This document shows, piece after piece, positions 1-7,979 of a DNA stretch of 62,582 bases. The notes below the pieces were generated by a model. It ran no database searches. It was not told the origin of the DNA and worked only from the letters and a program-made list of their open reading frames with translations. The stretch spans positions 112,940-175,521 of the forward strand of contig DJGZ01000080.1 in the NCBI GenBank assembly GCA_002433025.1, in the 5' to 3' direction. The DNA comes from Bacteroidales bacterium UBA5833 (GTDB lineage Bacteria; Bacteroidota; Bacteroidia; Bacteroidales; Lentimicrobiaceae). Each line of letters begins with the position of its first letter. Within the stretch, counting starts at the first letter, position 1. Made by a program: the position numbers and the translations under genes.

Positions 1-1484
1 TCGGCTGAATTGTGGATTACCTGAACACGGGCAGTGGGAACGTAAACAGGCAGTTCAACAAGCGCGCCTCCGGCAGGCAGTGCCACGAAAAGGCCGAATG
101 CAGCGCTGTTGTTATTGACGGAAGGATCCAGGAATCCTGAAGCGACCACTGCCATAGCAGCGCCTTCCAGTCCGAGGGTCGCGAGGGGAGCCACGTACCG
201 GGCAACGGTAACGGTCCCGGTCTCATCGCGGATATCCAGCACGTAATCATCGGTAGGAAGTTCGAGGTAAACGGCAAATTCACCGTAAGCAATATTATCA
301 ACAATCGTACCTGCACCTGCACCGGTTTCAACAACATCCACCACAGGGGCATCAGTTGATCCGTGGAATACAAGTACGTCGGAGTTAGAAGGTGAAGTTG
401 CGGCTTCACGACCCATACCATAGACATAAATGTCAAAAGGCGTTGCAGGGTTGTAACCTGTGGGAACTACGATGCCATTGGCAACAAGTACATATTTTGA
501 ACCTCCGCTAAGGTTGTAAGTGAATCTTGCCAGGGCGTTGGTGGTATCGGTCGAATTGGCCGGCTGAATCACCACATCAAAATCTACTCCGGCTGGCGCG
601 TCAATAAAAGGAGAGGCAGTGCGGAATGCAAAGTTATCAATCAGCAGTTGGTCATTGAGCCAAACATCAACTTCGGCAGCAGCGGCGTCGGCTGAATTGT
701 GGATTACCTGAACACGGGCAGTAGAAATCGGAACAGAAGGAAGAGCAACAAGGTCACCGCCGGATGGCAGCGCAACGTATAAGCCAAAGGCAGGGCCATT
801 ATTATTATTGGATGGATTCAGGAATCCGGAAGCAACTACCACCGCAGCAGCGCCATTAAGACCTAAAGCAGATAGAGGCGCGCCGAACTGTGCAACGGTT
901 GTGGTGCCTGATTCATCGCGGATCTGGAGACTGAAATCGAGGGTGGGAAGTTCGAGATATCCGTCGAAATCACTATAAGCAAGGTTGTTAACGATGGTTC
1001 CGGCTCCGACTCCTACTTCCACAACATCAACCACAGGTGCGTCGGTGGACCCATGGAAAACCAGAAGATCTGTGTTGGCGGGTGATGTGGCAGATTCCCT
1101 GCCCATAGGATAAACAAAAATATCAAAAGGTGTAGCCGGATTGTAACCGGTAGGGAGTACTATGCCATTGGCAACAAGCACATACGTTTGGCCATCGGTA
1201 AGGTTATAGGTAAACCTTGCCAGGGCATTGGTAGTGTCAGTTGAGTTGGCCGGTTGGATAACCACGTCAAAATCAACGCCGGAAGGGGCGTCAATAAATG
1301 GCGAAGCTGTGCGGAAGGCGAAATCGTCGATGAGCAACTGGTCATTCAACCAGACATCGACAACGCTTGCTGCCGCATCGGCTGAGTTGTGAATTACCTG
1401 CAATCTTGCCTGGCTGAAGGCTAATACAGGTAAAAGCATCAACACCAACATAAAGGAACGAAGTGTAGAGCTGAAAAATTTCAT
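1..1484 (-). CDS. Secreted DUF4397 repeat protein, C-terminus beyond left edge
   Basis: Partial gene; 494 codons are visible and the frame stays open to base 1. The start at 1484 gives a signal peptide (MKFFSSTLRSF, a hydrophobic stretch, then AFSQA), so the product is exported. The mature chain is a tandem repeat of about 229-230 residues: the segment reading VIHNSADAA begins near 1400, recurs near 710 and again at the left edge. Each unit holds two related halves with motifs such as VHNSADA/VFHGSTDAPVVDVVE and PFIDAPAGVDFDVVI, the pattern of DUF4397 domains, which are beta-rich domains of surface or secreted proteins. Role unknown; adhesion or scaffolding is only a guess. A type IX secretion C-terminal domain, common in such proteins, would lie outside the window. 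Confidence 0.8.
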   Translation of the reverse strand, partial: MKFFSSTLRSFMLVLMLLPVLAFSQARLQVIHNSADAAASVVDVWLNDQLLIDDFAFRTASPFIDAPSGVDFDVVIQPANSTDTTNALARFTYNLTDGQTYVLVANGIVLPTGYNPATPFDIFVYPMGRESATSPANTDLLVFHGSTDAPVVDVVEVGVGAGTIVNNLAYSDFDGYLELPTLDFSLQIRDESGTTTVAQFGAPLSALGLNGAAAVVVASGFLNPSNNNNGPAFGLYVALPSGGDLVALPSVPISTARVQVIHNSADAAAAEVDVWLNDQLLIDNFAFRTASPFIDAPAGVDFDVVIQPANSTDTTNALARFTYNLSGGSKYVLVANGIVVPTGYNPATPFDIYVYGMGREAATSPSNSDVLVFHGSTDAPVVDVVETGAGAGTIVDNIAYGEFAVYLELPTDDYVLDIRDETGTVTVARYVAPLATLGLEGAAMAVVASGFLDPSVNNNSAAFGLFVALPAGGALVELPVYVPTARVQVIHNSA

Positions 1485-1788
1485 GGTTTTTAGGTTTGGG
1501 TTAATGTGAATTGATTGTAACGGTAATATAACAGGGGTGTTGGACTAATGTTCAATTAAAAGCAATAAAAATTAAACAAAAAAATGTTAAAAAAATCAAA
1601 TTATGTGATAAATGGTGTTATAAGAGACTATAAATTAATTATATAGGTTCAAATATTTTTATAGAGTAATTCGTGGGGCTTAATAAATAATGTTTAATAA
1701 AATAAATTATATGCTAAACATTGTTTTGTAATTCTGCAAACTAAACAAAGTGGCCTGACCTTTGTTTTTTTGGCAAACTAACTATACC
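1485..1788. other. AT-rich intergenic region between divergent genes
   Basis: About 300 bases between the leftward DUF4397 gene and the rightward membrane-protein gene. It is very AT-rich with several A and T runs. No coding frame, tRNA or convincing hairpin is visible. It should hold promoters for both flanking genes; a weak TAnnTTTG-like element (GACCTTTG, near 1757-1764) precedes the rightward gene. Confidence 0.5.
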
Positions 1789-2256
1789 ATGTGGAAACAA
1801 CTATCAGAAACAGACCGGCGCATCACGAACTGGATGGCCTCAAAGGGAATTCTATTGCTAAGAATCAGTGTTGGATTGATTTTTATCTGGTTTGGTGTTC
1901 TGAAATTCTTTCCTTCTTTGAGTCCGGCTGAAACACTGGCTTCAGATACGATATCGCTGTTGACATTCGGCCTTATTTCCGGAGAAACGGCCATGATAAT
2001 CCTTGCTGCCTGGGAAACATTGATCGGTTTGGGATTGATTACAGGAATTATGTTACGCGAGACTTTGCTGTTGCTTTTCCTTCAGATGGCCGGCACTTTG
2101 TTGCCACTTGTGCTATTTCCCGGACTAGCTTTCAGCATATTTCCTGTTGTGCCTACCCTTGAAGGACAATATATTATCAAGAACCTGATCATTATTGCTG
2201 CCGGTATTGTAATCGGGGCAACAGTTAGAGGTGGCCGGCTGACTGATGAGCCGTGA
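1789..2256 (+). CDS. Small four-helix membrane protein, DoxX-like
   Basis: A 155-residue protein with about four hydrophobic segments (roughly residues 20-42, 58-85, 90-112 and 130-148) and a short charged N-terminus. Layout and the motif LLRISVGLIFIWFGVLKFF resemble the DoxX/YkgB-like group of small membrane proteins, whose biochemical role is mostly unknown (some link to quinone or thiosulfate metabolism). I chose the ATG at 1789 rather than the in-frame TTG at 1762, because it gives the natural N-terminus MWKQLSE. It lies 26 bases before the next gene in the same direction, so the two are probably co-transcribed. The exact family is uncertain. Confidence 0.6.
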   Translation: MWKQLSETDRRITNWMASKGILLLRISVGLIFIWFGVLKFFPSLSPAETLASDTISLLTFGLISGETAMIILAAWETLIGLGLITGIMLRETLLLLFLQMAGTLLPLVLFPGLAFSIFPVVPTLEGQYIIKNLIIIAAGIVIGATVRGGRLTDEP

Positions 2257-2282
2257 TTGTTAACAAATAAATTATCTTAAAA

Positions 2283-2735
2283 ATGCCTGTATTTCAAAAA
2301 ACTCAACTGGTAAAGACAGATGTCCTGACCTGTTGGAATTTTTTTTCCGATCCCTCGAACCTTGCCAGGATAACGCCTCCGGAGATGGGCTTCAGAATAC
2401 TGTTTCCTCAGCCTGTTCCCGGAATGTATGCCGGAATGATTATACGTTACACAGTAAGGCCGTTTCCGGCGTTTCCGGTAACATGGATTACTGAAATAAC
2501 CCAGGTTGACCGGTTACGCTATTTTGTCGATAATCAGGTGTCAGGCCCCTATCGTTTGTGGCATCATCAGCATATTTTTAAAGAGGTTCCGGAAGGTGTG
2601 ATGATGACGGATATTGTCAACTATGAACTGCCGTTGGGATGGCTCGGAGCTGCGCTGGCCGGCAACCTGGTCAGGCATAAGATCGGTAAGATTTTTGAAT
2701 ACCGAAGCAGTGTCATCGGTCAGTTTTTTCCCTGA
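2283..2735 (+). CDS. SRPBCC (START-like) superfamily protein
   Basis: A 150-residue cytoplasmic protein with no signal peptide. The pattern of an N-terminal strand, FFSDPSNLARITPPEMGFRI, a central VTWITEITQVDRLRYFVDNQVSGPYRLWHHQHIF block and a C-terminal amphipathic helix fits the helix-grip SRPBCC fold, which binds hydrophobic ligands in a deep cavity. Small proteins of this type with the ITPP motif are often annotated as cyclase/dehydrase-like or cell-division-inhibitor-like; the ligand is unknown. It follows the small membrane protein by 26 bases and probably shares its transcript. Confidence 0.65.
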   Translation: MPVFQKTQLVKTDVLTCWNFFSDPSNLARITPPEMGFRILFPQPVPGMYAGMIIRYTVRPFPAFPVTWITEITQVDRLRYFVDNQVSGPYRLWHHQHIFKEVPEGVMMTDIVNYELPLGWLGAALAGNLVRHKIGKIFEYRSSVIGQFFP

Positions 2736-2823
2736 ACGGCAAAATGGACTCAGCCTTATCCGGAAAACATTTCCCGGATTTTCATAGCTTTGCGCAGACT
2801 TTTCACCTAATCACCTTTGTCTG

Positions 2824-3744
2824 ATGACAAAATCCGGTAAATCCCTGGTTTTTGGCTCGCTTGCCGTCTGCATTTCCGCATCGCTCTGGGGCCTTGATGG
2901 TATTTTGCTAACCCCGCAACTATACAACCTGAACATCGTTTTTGTCGTTTTTATTCTTCATGCGCTTCCCTTTTTACTGATGAATTTTTTTCTTTTCAGG
3001 GAATACAAACTGTTCAGCCGGTTGACGACAAGAGAAATTATTTATCTGGCACTCATTGCATTAACCGGTGGTGCGCTGGGTACCATGGCCATAGTAAAAG
3101 CGCTTTTCCTGGTTGAATTTAAGGACCTGTCCATTGTCGTTTTATTGCAAAAACTTCAGCCCGTCTTTGCCATCGCCCTGGCTGCTGTTTTATTGCGTGA
3201 AAAACTGAACAGAAGCTTTGTTTTCTGGGCATCGATGGCAATCATTGCAGGATACTTCCTGACTTTTGGGTTTAATTTTCCTGACTTCAATACAGGTTCA
3301 AAAACCATGATTGCAGCGGGTTATTCATTAATTGCTGCATTTTGTTTCGGGGCTGCCACTGTGCTGGGGAAAGGCGTTTTGCATAATCTCTCTTTTCAGG
3401 CTGCGACATTTTACCGATATGGTTTTACCTCCCTGATTATGCTCGTCTTTGTTGTGGTTACAGGCAATATGAGCGGTTTTGTCATAGCAACCCCAACCAA
3501 CTGGCTCATTATTGTGATCATCTCGCTCACCGTCGGATCCGGGGCTATCTTTTTGTATTACTTCGGATTGAAGAAGGTAACAGCAATGCTCGCTGCCATC
3601 TGCGAGTTATGTTTTCCGCTTTCGGCCATTGTTTTTGATTATCTCTTCCATGGAAAAGTGCTCAGCCCGGTTCAATGGGCAAGTGTTGCGCTGATGTTGC
3701 TTGCTATAATACGTTTGAGCACGCAACGTCGTGGTGCAGCTTAA
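2824..3744 (+). CDS. EamA family (drug/metabolite-type) transporter
   Basis: A 306-residue polytopic protein with about ten hydrophobic segments in two five-helix halves, typical length and layout of EamA/DMT proteins. Signature segments are the first-helix LAVCISASLWGLDGILLTPQ, the end of the first half VVLLQKLQPVFAIALAAVLLREKL, and the matching AICELCFPLSAIVFDYLFHGKVL in the second half. Family members export small metabolites or exchange nucleotide-sugar-like substrates; the substrate here cannot be read from sequence. A TAGCTTTG element (2785-2792) fits the -7 box of a Bacteroidota promoter about 30 bases before the start codon. Confidence 0.8.
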   Translation: MTKSGKSLVFGSLAVCISASLWGLDGILLTPQLYNLNIVFVVFILHALPFLLMNFFLFREYKLFSRLTTREIIYLALIALTGGALGTMAIVKALFLVEFKDLSIVVLLQKLQPVFAIALAAVLLREKLNRSFVFWASMAIIAGYFLTFGFNFPDFNTGSKTMIAAGYSLIAAFCFGAATVLGKGVLHNLSFQAATFYRYGFTSLIMLVFVVVTGNMSGFVIATPTNWLIIVIISLTVGSGAIFLYYFGLKKVTAMLAAICELCFPLSAIVFDYLFHGKVLSPVQWASVALMLLAIIRLSTQRRGAA

Positions 3745-3822
3745 TTTTCAGCAACGCTGCAAGACCCAGCTTAAATCCATAAACTTCACGTAAACTGGAA
3801 AGCCCTTATTACGGGCATGCTC

Positions 3823-4326
3823 TCAGGCTTTGTTCTTCAACAGCAGTAATGCGTAACTGCTGAATAAGAGCGTAGTTAACAACTGTATCCATATGGGGGT
3901 GGAAATCAGCCCGGGGCCGATAAGGGCTAACGAAATAAATATCGCTTTAAAGCCATAATAGGCCGCTTTACTGATGATTATTGCGGAGGCCATTGCTGCA
4001 AAAATGTTTTTCATCCGGTTGCGGAATGTATAAAACAGCCATACGTTGAAGAGCAGTTCAGCTGTAATCAGCAGCATCTTATAAATAACCGGATGGGCCG
4101 AAACCGCAAACGAGAACAGGGGCAGGGTCAGGGCCAGCAGGTAGGCGTTGCGCCGGTCGCTGTGAATCATTGCAAGCACCAGCATCAGGCGCATGGGTTC
4201 AATCAGGTAAAGCGGGAAATTGAGAAAATGAGTGAGGGCTGGTGTAAAATAAATTAGCAGTATCGCCGAAGTGTTGATAATGATACTGTTGGTAATTGCT
4301 TTGCGTGAAAGACTGGCTGTGCTCAT
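3823..4326 (-). CDS. Six-helix membrane protein, ECF S-component-like
   Basis: A 167-residue protein that is almost entirely hydrophobic, with about six predicted membrane helices and short loops, one of which is positively charged (HSDRRNAY). Size and helix count resemble substrate-binding S components of ECF vitamin/metal transporters, but I see no sure family motif, so this is a structural resemblance only. It is transcribed away from the DUF362/4Fe-4S pair that starts 187 bases to the right. A reverse-strand TATTTTTG box (4382-4389) could be its -7 element. The pairing with the redox genes may be functional or accidental. Confidence 0.5.
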   Translation of the reverse strand: MSTASLSRKAITNSIIINTSAILLIYFTPALTHFLNFPLYLIEPMRLMLVLAMIHSDRRNAYLLALTLPLFSFAVSAHPVIYKMLLITAELLFNVWLFYTFRNRMKNIFAAMASAIIISKAAYYGFKAIFISLALIGPGLISTPIWIQLLTTLLFSSYALLLLKNKA

Positions 4327-4512
4327 CCTGATATTGTTAAAAGTTTAAATGTTTGCCCGGCTGTTTGATGCTAAACGTTTACAAAAATAAAATTTTGTTG
4401 ATTTCCCGTCGTTTTTTTAGCATAAAAGTAATCGGTTCTGTTGAAATAATTATTTTTACCGTGTATTATTTCAGGCAATTGATTGATTTTTTTACGGAAA
4501 CCGGATGAATTT

Positions 4513-5430
4513 ATGAAGCGCCGTGAATTTATTTTAAAGGGAGTCAGTGCCGGATTGGTAACCGGAACATCCTTAAGCATTGGAGGATTAACAGGGCTGG
4601 CCTCTGTTTTACCTGCTCAGAGTACCTACGACCTGGTTGCTGTCAGGGATGGAGAACCTGATGTAATGTTTGACAGGGCGATTGCCTCTCTCGGAGGGAT
4701 GGCGAAGTATGTTAAAAAAGGCCAGAAGGTGGTGGTAAAACCAAATATCGGCTGGGATGTCTCACCTGAAAGGGCCGGAAACACCAATCCCAAACTGGTT
4801 GGCAGGATTATCAGACATTGTTTTGATGCCGGAGCATCTGAAGTATATGTATTCGACAATACCTGTGATGCCTGGAAACTTTGTTATAAAAACAGCGGAA
4901 TTGAAAAAGCCGTTAAGGATGCCGGGGGTAAGATCGTTCCCGGGAATACGGAAAACTATTATCAGACAGTGCAGATTCCCAAAGGGAAACGCCTGAAGGA
5001 AGCCAGGGTTCATGAACTAATTCTGAACTCGGATGTTTTTATCAACGTTCCGGTGCTCAAACACCACAGTTCAGCCAGCATATCCCTGGCAATGAAAAAC
5101 CTGATGGGAGTGGTGTGGGACCGCAGGTACTGGCACAGGAATGACCTGCACCAGTGTATTGCTGATTTTGTTACCTGGCGGAAACCAACACTGAATGTGA
5201 TCGACGGATACCGGGTGATGCTGCGCAACGGGCCCCGCGGAGTTTCGGAAGCCGACGTGGTCTTGATGAAACAACTGATTGTCTCTGCCGATATCGTCGC
5301 AGCTGACGCAGCCGCTACCATGGTTTTCGGAAGCAAGCCGGAGGATATTCCGCATATCCGGATAGCCAACGACATGAAGCTTGGGACCATGGATCTGACC
5401 AGGCTGAACATTAACAGGATAAAGATCTGA
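4513..5430 (+). CDS. DUF362 protein with Tat-type signal peptide
   Basis: A 305-residue protein. The ATG at 4513 is preferred to an in-frame TTG at 4483 because it places a twin-arginine motif (KRREFILKG) directly at the N-terminus, followed by a hydrophobic stretch and an AQS cleavage-like site near residue 37. The rest matches DUF362: VVVKPNIGW (about residues 74-82), a central VFDNTCDAW, and VPVLKHHSSASISLAMKNLMG (about 195-215). DUF362 proteins often sit beside or are fused to ferredoxin domains and are thought to take part in redox or cofactor processes, but their reaction is not established. The stop is one base before the next start, so it is translationally linked to the multi-cluster Fe-S protein. 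Tat export suggests it folds in the cytoplasm before crossing the inner membrane. Confidence 0.8.
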   Translation: MKRREFILKGVSAGLVTGTSLSIGGLTGLASVLPAQSTYDLVAVRDGEPDVMFDRAIASLGGMAKYVKKGQKVVVKPNIGWDVSPERAGNTNPKLVGRIIRHCFDAGASEVYVFDNTCDAWKLCYKNSGIEKAVKDAGGKIVPGNTENYYQTVQIPKGKRLKEARVHELILNSDVFINVPVLKHHSSASISLAMKNLMGVVWDRRYWHRNDLHQCIADFVTWRKPTLNVIDGYRVMLRNGPRGVSEADVVLMKQLIVSADIVAADAAATMVFGSKPEDIPHIRIANDMKLGTMDLTRLNINRIKI

Positions 5431-5431
5431 C

Positions 5432-7006
5432 ATGAGAAGTGTTGCGTGGCCCCGGAAGGCCCGGATAGCATTGTCTCTGGTGTTCCTTATATTTACGGGT
5501 GTTATTTTCCTCGATCCCGCCCGGTGGATTCCGGTTACATGGATAAATGTGATCACCTGGCCCCAGTTTGCCCCTTCGTTTTTGAAATTTCTTGTCACCG
5601 GCATATGGGCAGCTTCCGGATTCCTGCTGTTTGTTATCCTGACTGTTCTATTCGGCAGGATTTATTGCTCAACCGTTTGCCCCCTGGGAACTTTACAGGA
5701 TATCATTTCCCGCATCCGTCGCAGAATCCTCCGCCAGAAGCCACTCCGGTATGCCAGGCCCCAAAATATGCTTCGGTATATTATACTCATTATTGTCATT
5801 ATATCAATTATTGCAGGATCTGCTTTGCTGGTTAATTTTCTTGATCCATACAGTAATTTTGGCCGGATTATGGCCAATCTGTTCAGGCCAGTTGTCCTTA
5901 CCGCTAACAATACATTGGCAGGAATTCTTGAAAAACAGGATATCTTCTGGTTGCCCCGTACTCCCTGGAAAAGTTACCAACTGGCTTCCCTGGGATTTGC
6001 CGCTGCGTTCCTCATTTTAGTTACCTGGATGTCGGCCGTGAGCGGGAGGTTGTACTGCAATACGGTTTGTCCGGTTGGAGCGCTGCTCAGCCTGTTTTCA
6101 AGGATTTCCCTTTTCAGGATTTCACTCGACAAGCAATTGTGCAACAGTTGCGGACAATGCAGCAAAGTTTGCAAGGCACAGTGCATTGATGTTAAAAGCA
6201 GGGAAGTGGATTATTCCCGTTGTGTGGCATGTTTCAACTGCATCACGGCTTGTCCGTCGTCAGGGGTGGTTTATGGAATCGCCAAATTCAGGATAAATAA
6301 CGGTAAAAAAAAATTTGAAGCAGCGGAAAACGGGCACCGCCGGACATTGTTGAAAGCGTTGATGGTCGGCACGGCATTTTTATCAACCAAAACCTTTGCC
6401 ACCCGGCTAACCGGAGGCGAAAAGCCAACCTCAATCCCTGAAGAGCGCAGTCAGGTTTCATCCCCTCCCGGATCTGAGGGTCATGATCATTTCAATAAAA
6501 ACTGTACAGCCTGTCATCTGTGCGTCAGCGCTTGCCCTACGCACGTTTTACAGCCATCATTCCTGGAGTATGGAGTCCAGGGGCTGATGCAACCTTATAT
6601 GGATTATCATTCGGGTTTCTGCAATTTTGAATGCACTGTTTGCGGTGATATCTGCCCGACGGGAGCGATACTCCCGCTTGCCGGCGAGCATAAAAAGAGG
6701 GTGCAGTTGGGTGTAGCTGTATTTATTAAAGAAAACTGTGTTGTCTATACCGACGAAACTGACTGTGGTGCATGCTCTGAACATTGTCCGACCAAGGCGG
6801 TCGACATGGTGCCTTATAAGGACGGACTGACGATTCCTGAAGTGAACGATAAGATATGTATTGGTTGTGGTGCCTGTGAGTACGCTTGTCCGACCAGGCC
6901 GTTCAGGGCCATATTCGTTGAAGGGAATCAGTTGCATATAATGGCTGATGAGCCGCAACAGGAAGAAATTATTCTGGAAGATACAGGGGAGGACTTCCCT
7001 TTCTAA
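5432..7006 (+). CDS. NapH/NapG-like fused multi-[4Fe-4S] membrane protein
   Basis: A 524-residue redox protein. The N-terminal half (about 1-290) is NapH/YccM-like: four membrane helices, two C-x3-CP motifs (GRIYCSTVCP near 78, GRLYCNTVCP near 207) and a ferredoxin with two [4Fe-4S] sites (CNSCGQCSKVC near 236, CVACFNCITACP near 263). A second RR motif with a hydrophobic stretch (HRRTLLKALMVG, near 303) follows, like a Tat-type signal anchor. The C-terminal part then carries four more cluster motifs (near 358, 400, 445 and 477), the number found in NapG/NrfC electron carriers. The arrangement looks like NapH and NapG joined in one chain, moving electrons from quinol across the inner membrane. 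No nitrate reductase gene is nearby; the partner is the Tat-type DUF362 protein one base upstream. The electron acceptor is unknown. Confidence 0.8.
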   Translation: MRSVAWPRKARIALSLVFLIFTGVIFLDPARWIPVTWINVITWPQFAPSFLKFLVTGIWAASGFLLFVILTVLFGRIYCSTVCPLGTLQDIISRIRRRILRQKPLRYARPQNMLRYIILIIVIISIIAGSALLVNFLDPYSNFGRIMANLFRPVVLTANNTLAGILEKQDIFWLPRTPWKSYQLASLGFAAAFLILVTWMSAVSGRLYCNTVCPVGALLSLFSRISLFRISLDKQLCNSCGQCSKVCKAQCIDVKSREVDYSRCVACFNCITACPSSGVVYGIAKFRINNGKKKFEAAENGHRRTLLKALMVGTAFLSTKTFATRLTGGEKPTSIPEERSQVSSPPGSEGHDHFNKNCTACHLCVSACPTHVLQPSFLEYGVQGLMQPYMDYHSGFCNFECTVCGDICPTGAILPLAGEHKKRVQLGVAVFIKENCVVYTDETDCGACSEHCPTKAVDMVPYKDGLTIPEVNDKICIGCGACEYACPTRPFRAIFVEGNQLHIMADEPQQEEIILEDTGEDFPF

Positions 7007-7016
7007 TCAGACGAAA

Positions 7017-7039
7017 AAGGGGGCTCAGAGGCCCCCCTT
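7017..7039 (-). terminator. GC-rich hairpin between convergent genes
   Basis: A stem of at least seven pairs (AAGGGGG against CCCCCTT) lies between the Fe-S protein gene and aquaporin. Read leftward it is followed by a T run, so it works best as the terminator of the aquaporin gene, and the hairpin may also stop rightward transcription. Confidence 0.7.
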
Positions 7040-7129
7040 CAGCATGGCGAATCAGTGCATTGGTTCTAATGTTGATTATAACAACGCCGTTGATGTTGTG
7101 AGTGGTTTCAGCTGACTGGTTTCGGTTCT

Positions 7130-7819
7130 TTATTTTTCTTTTCCGAGCCATTTGTAGGCGAATCCGGCAAGCAGCGCGCCGATGGCAGGCATTACCCAAA
7201 AGAACCATAGTTGTTTCAGTGCGATGCCTCCTTCGAGCAGGGCGGGGCCGGTGCTGCGTGCAGGATTCACGGAGGTATTGGTTACCGGAATGCTGATCAG
7301 GTGGATCAGGGTAAGGCCCAGTCCGATGGCAACAGGAGCGAGGCCTTTGGGAGCCCTTTCATCTGTGGCGCCGAGAATGATGATCAGGAACATAAAGGTC
7401 ATTGCAACCTCCGTGATCAGACCAGACATATACGGATAACCATCAGGTGAGTGCTCGCCGTATCCATTGGAGGCAAGACCGCCTGCATAGCCGTCTTTGC
7501 CGGATGCAATCAGATAAAGGATGAATGCAGCGAAAATTGCTCCGAGAACCTGGGCAATAATGTAAGGCAGCAGGTCTGAGCCTTTGAACCTGCCTCCGGC
7601 CCAGAGACCGAGCGAAACGGCCGGATTGAGATGGCATCCCGAAATATGGCCGATGGCAAATGCCATGGTCAGCACTGTAAGTCCGAACGCCAGTGCCACG
7701 CCAGCGAACCCGATGCCCAGTCCGGGATAAGCCGCTGCGAGTACTGCACTTCCACAACCGCCGAGTACCAGCCAGAATGTGCCGATAAACTCCGCTGCTG
7801 CCCTTTTTGTCATTGACAT
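7130..7819 (-). CDS. aqpZ: Aquaporin (MIP family water channel)
   Basis: A 229-residue inner-membrane channel with six helices and both NPA signatures of the MIP family: HLNPAVSLG in the first half and SVNPARSTGPALL in the second. The serine/arginine region and length match AqpZ-type water channels rather than longer glycerol facilitators. The frame is open further upstream, but the start is placed at 7819 (MSMTKRAAAEF) because a clear GGAGG ribosome-binding site sits at 7824-7828; the ATG six bases further in, at 7813, is a possible alternative with better spacing. It is monocistronic, with its own promoter and a downstream hairpin. Confidence 0.9.
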   Translation of the reverse strand: MSMTKRAAAEFIGTFWLVLGGCGSAVLAAAYPGLGIGFAGVALAFGLTVLTMAFAIGHISGCHLNPAVSLGLWAGGRFKGSDLLPYIIAQVLGAIFAAFILYLIASGKDGYAGGLASNGYGEHSPDGYPYMSGLITEVAMTFMFLIIILGATDERAPKGLAPVAIGLGLTLIHLISIPVTNTSVNPARSTGPALLEGGIALKQLWFFWVMPAIGALLAGFAYKWLGKEK

Positions 7820-7849
7820 AATACCTCCTTTTTTTAGGTGAACAATTTT

Positions 7850-7881
7850 TAAAGGTACGATATTCGGTCTGTGATATGCAA
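7850..7881 (-). promoter_or_regulatory. Predicted aqpZ promoter
   Basis: On the reverse strand, TTG (7879-7881) and TACCTTTA (7850-7857) are separated by 21 bases, close to the Bacteroidota TTG/TAnnTTTG pattern, about 30 bases before the aquaporin start. Confidence 0.5.
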
Positions 7882-7938
7882 CCTGAAGCTGGTAAAATGA
7901 CCTGTTAAATTGATCAGTGAGGTTTTTCAGATAATAAA

Positions 7939-7960
7939 AAAGCCGGGAAGTCCCGGCTTT
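7939..7960 (-). terminator. Terminator of the DHOD-like gene
   Basis: Nine-pair stem AAAGCCGGG/CCCGGCTTT with a four-base loop, 20 bases beyond the stop of the leftward DHOD-like gene. On the reverse strand it is followed by a T run. Confidence 0.8.
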
Positions 7961-7979
7961 CATAAGCTTTGCGATGGAA

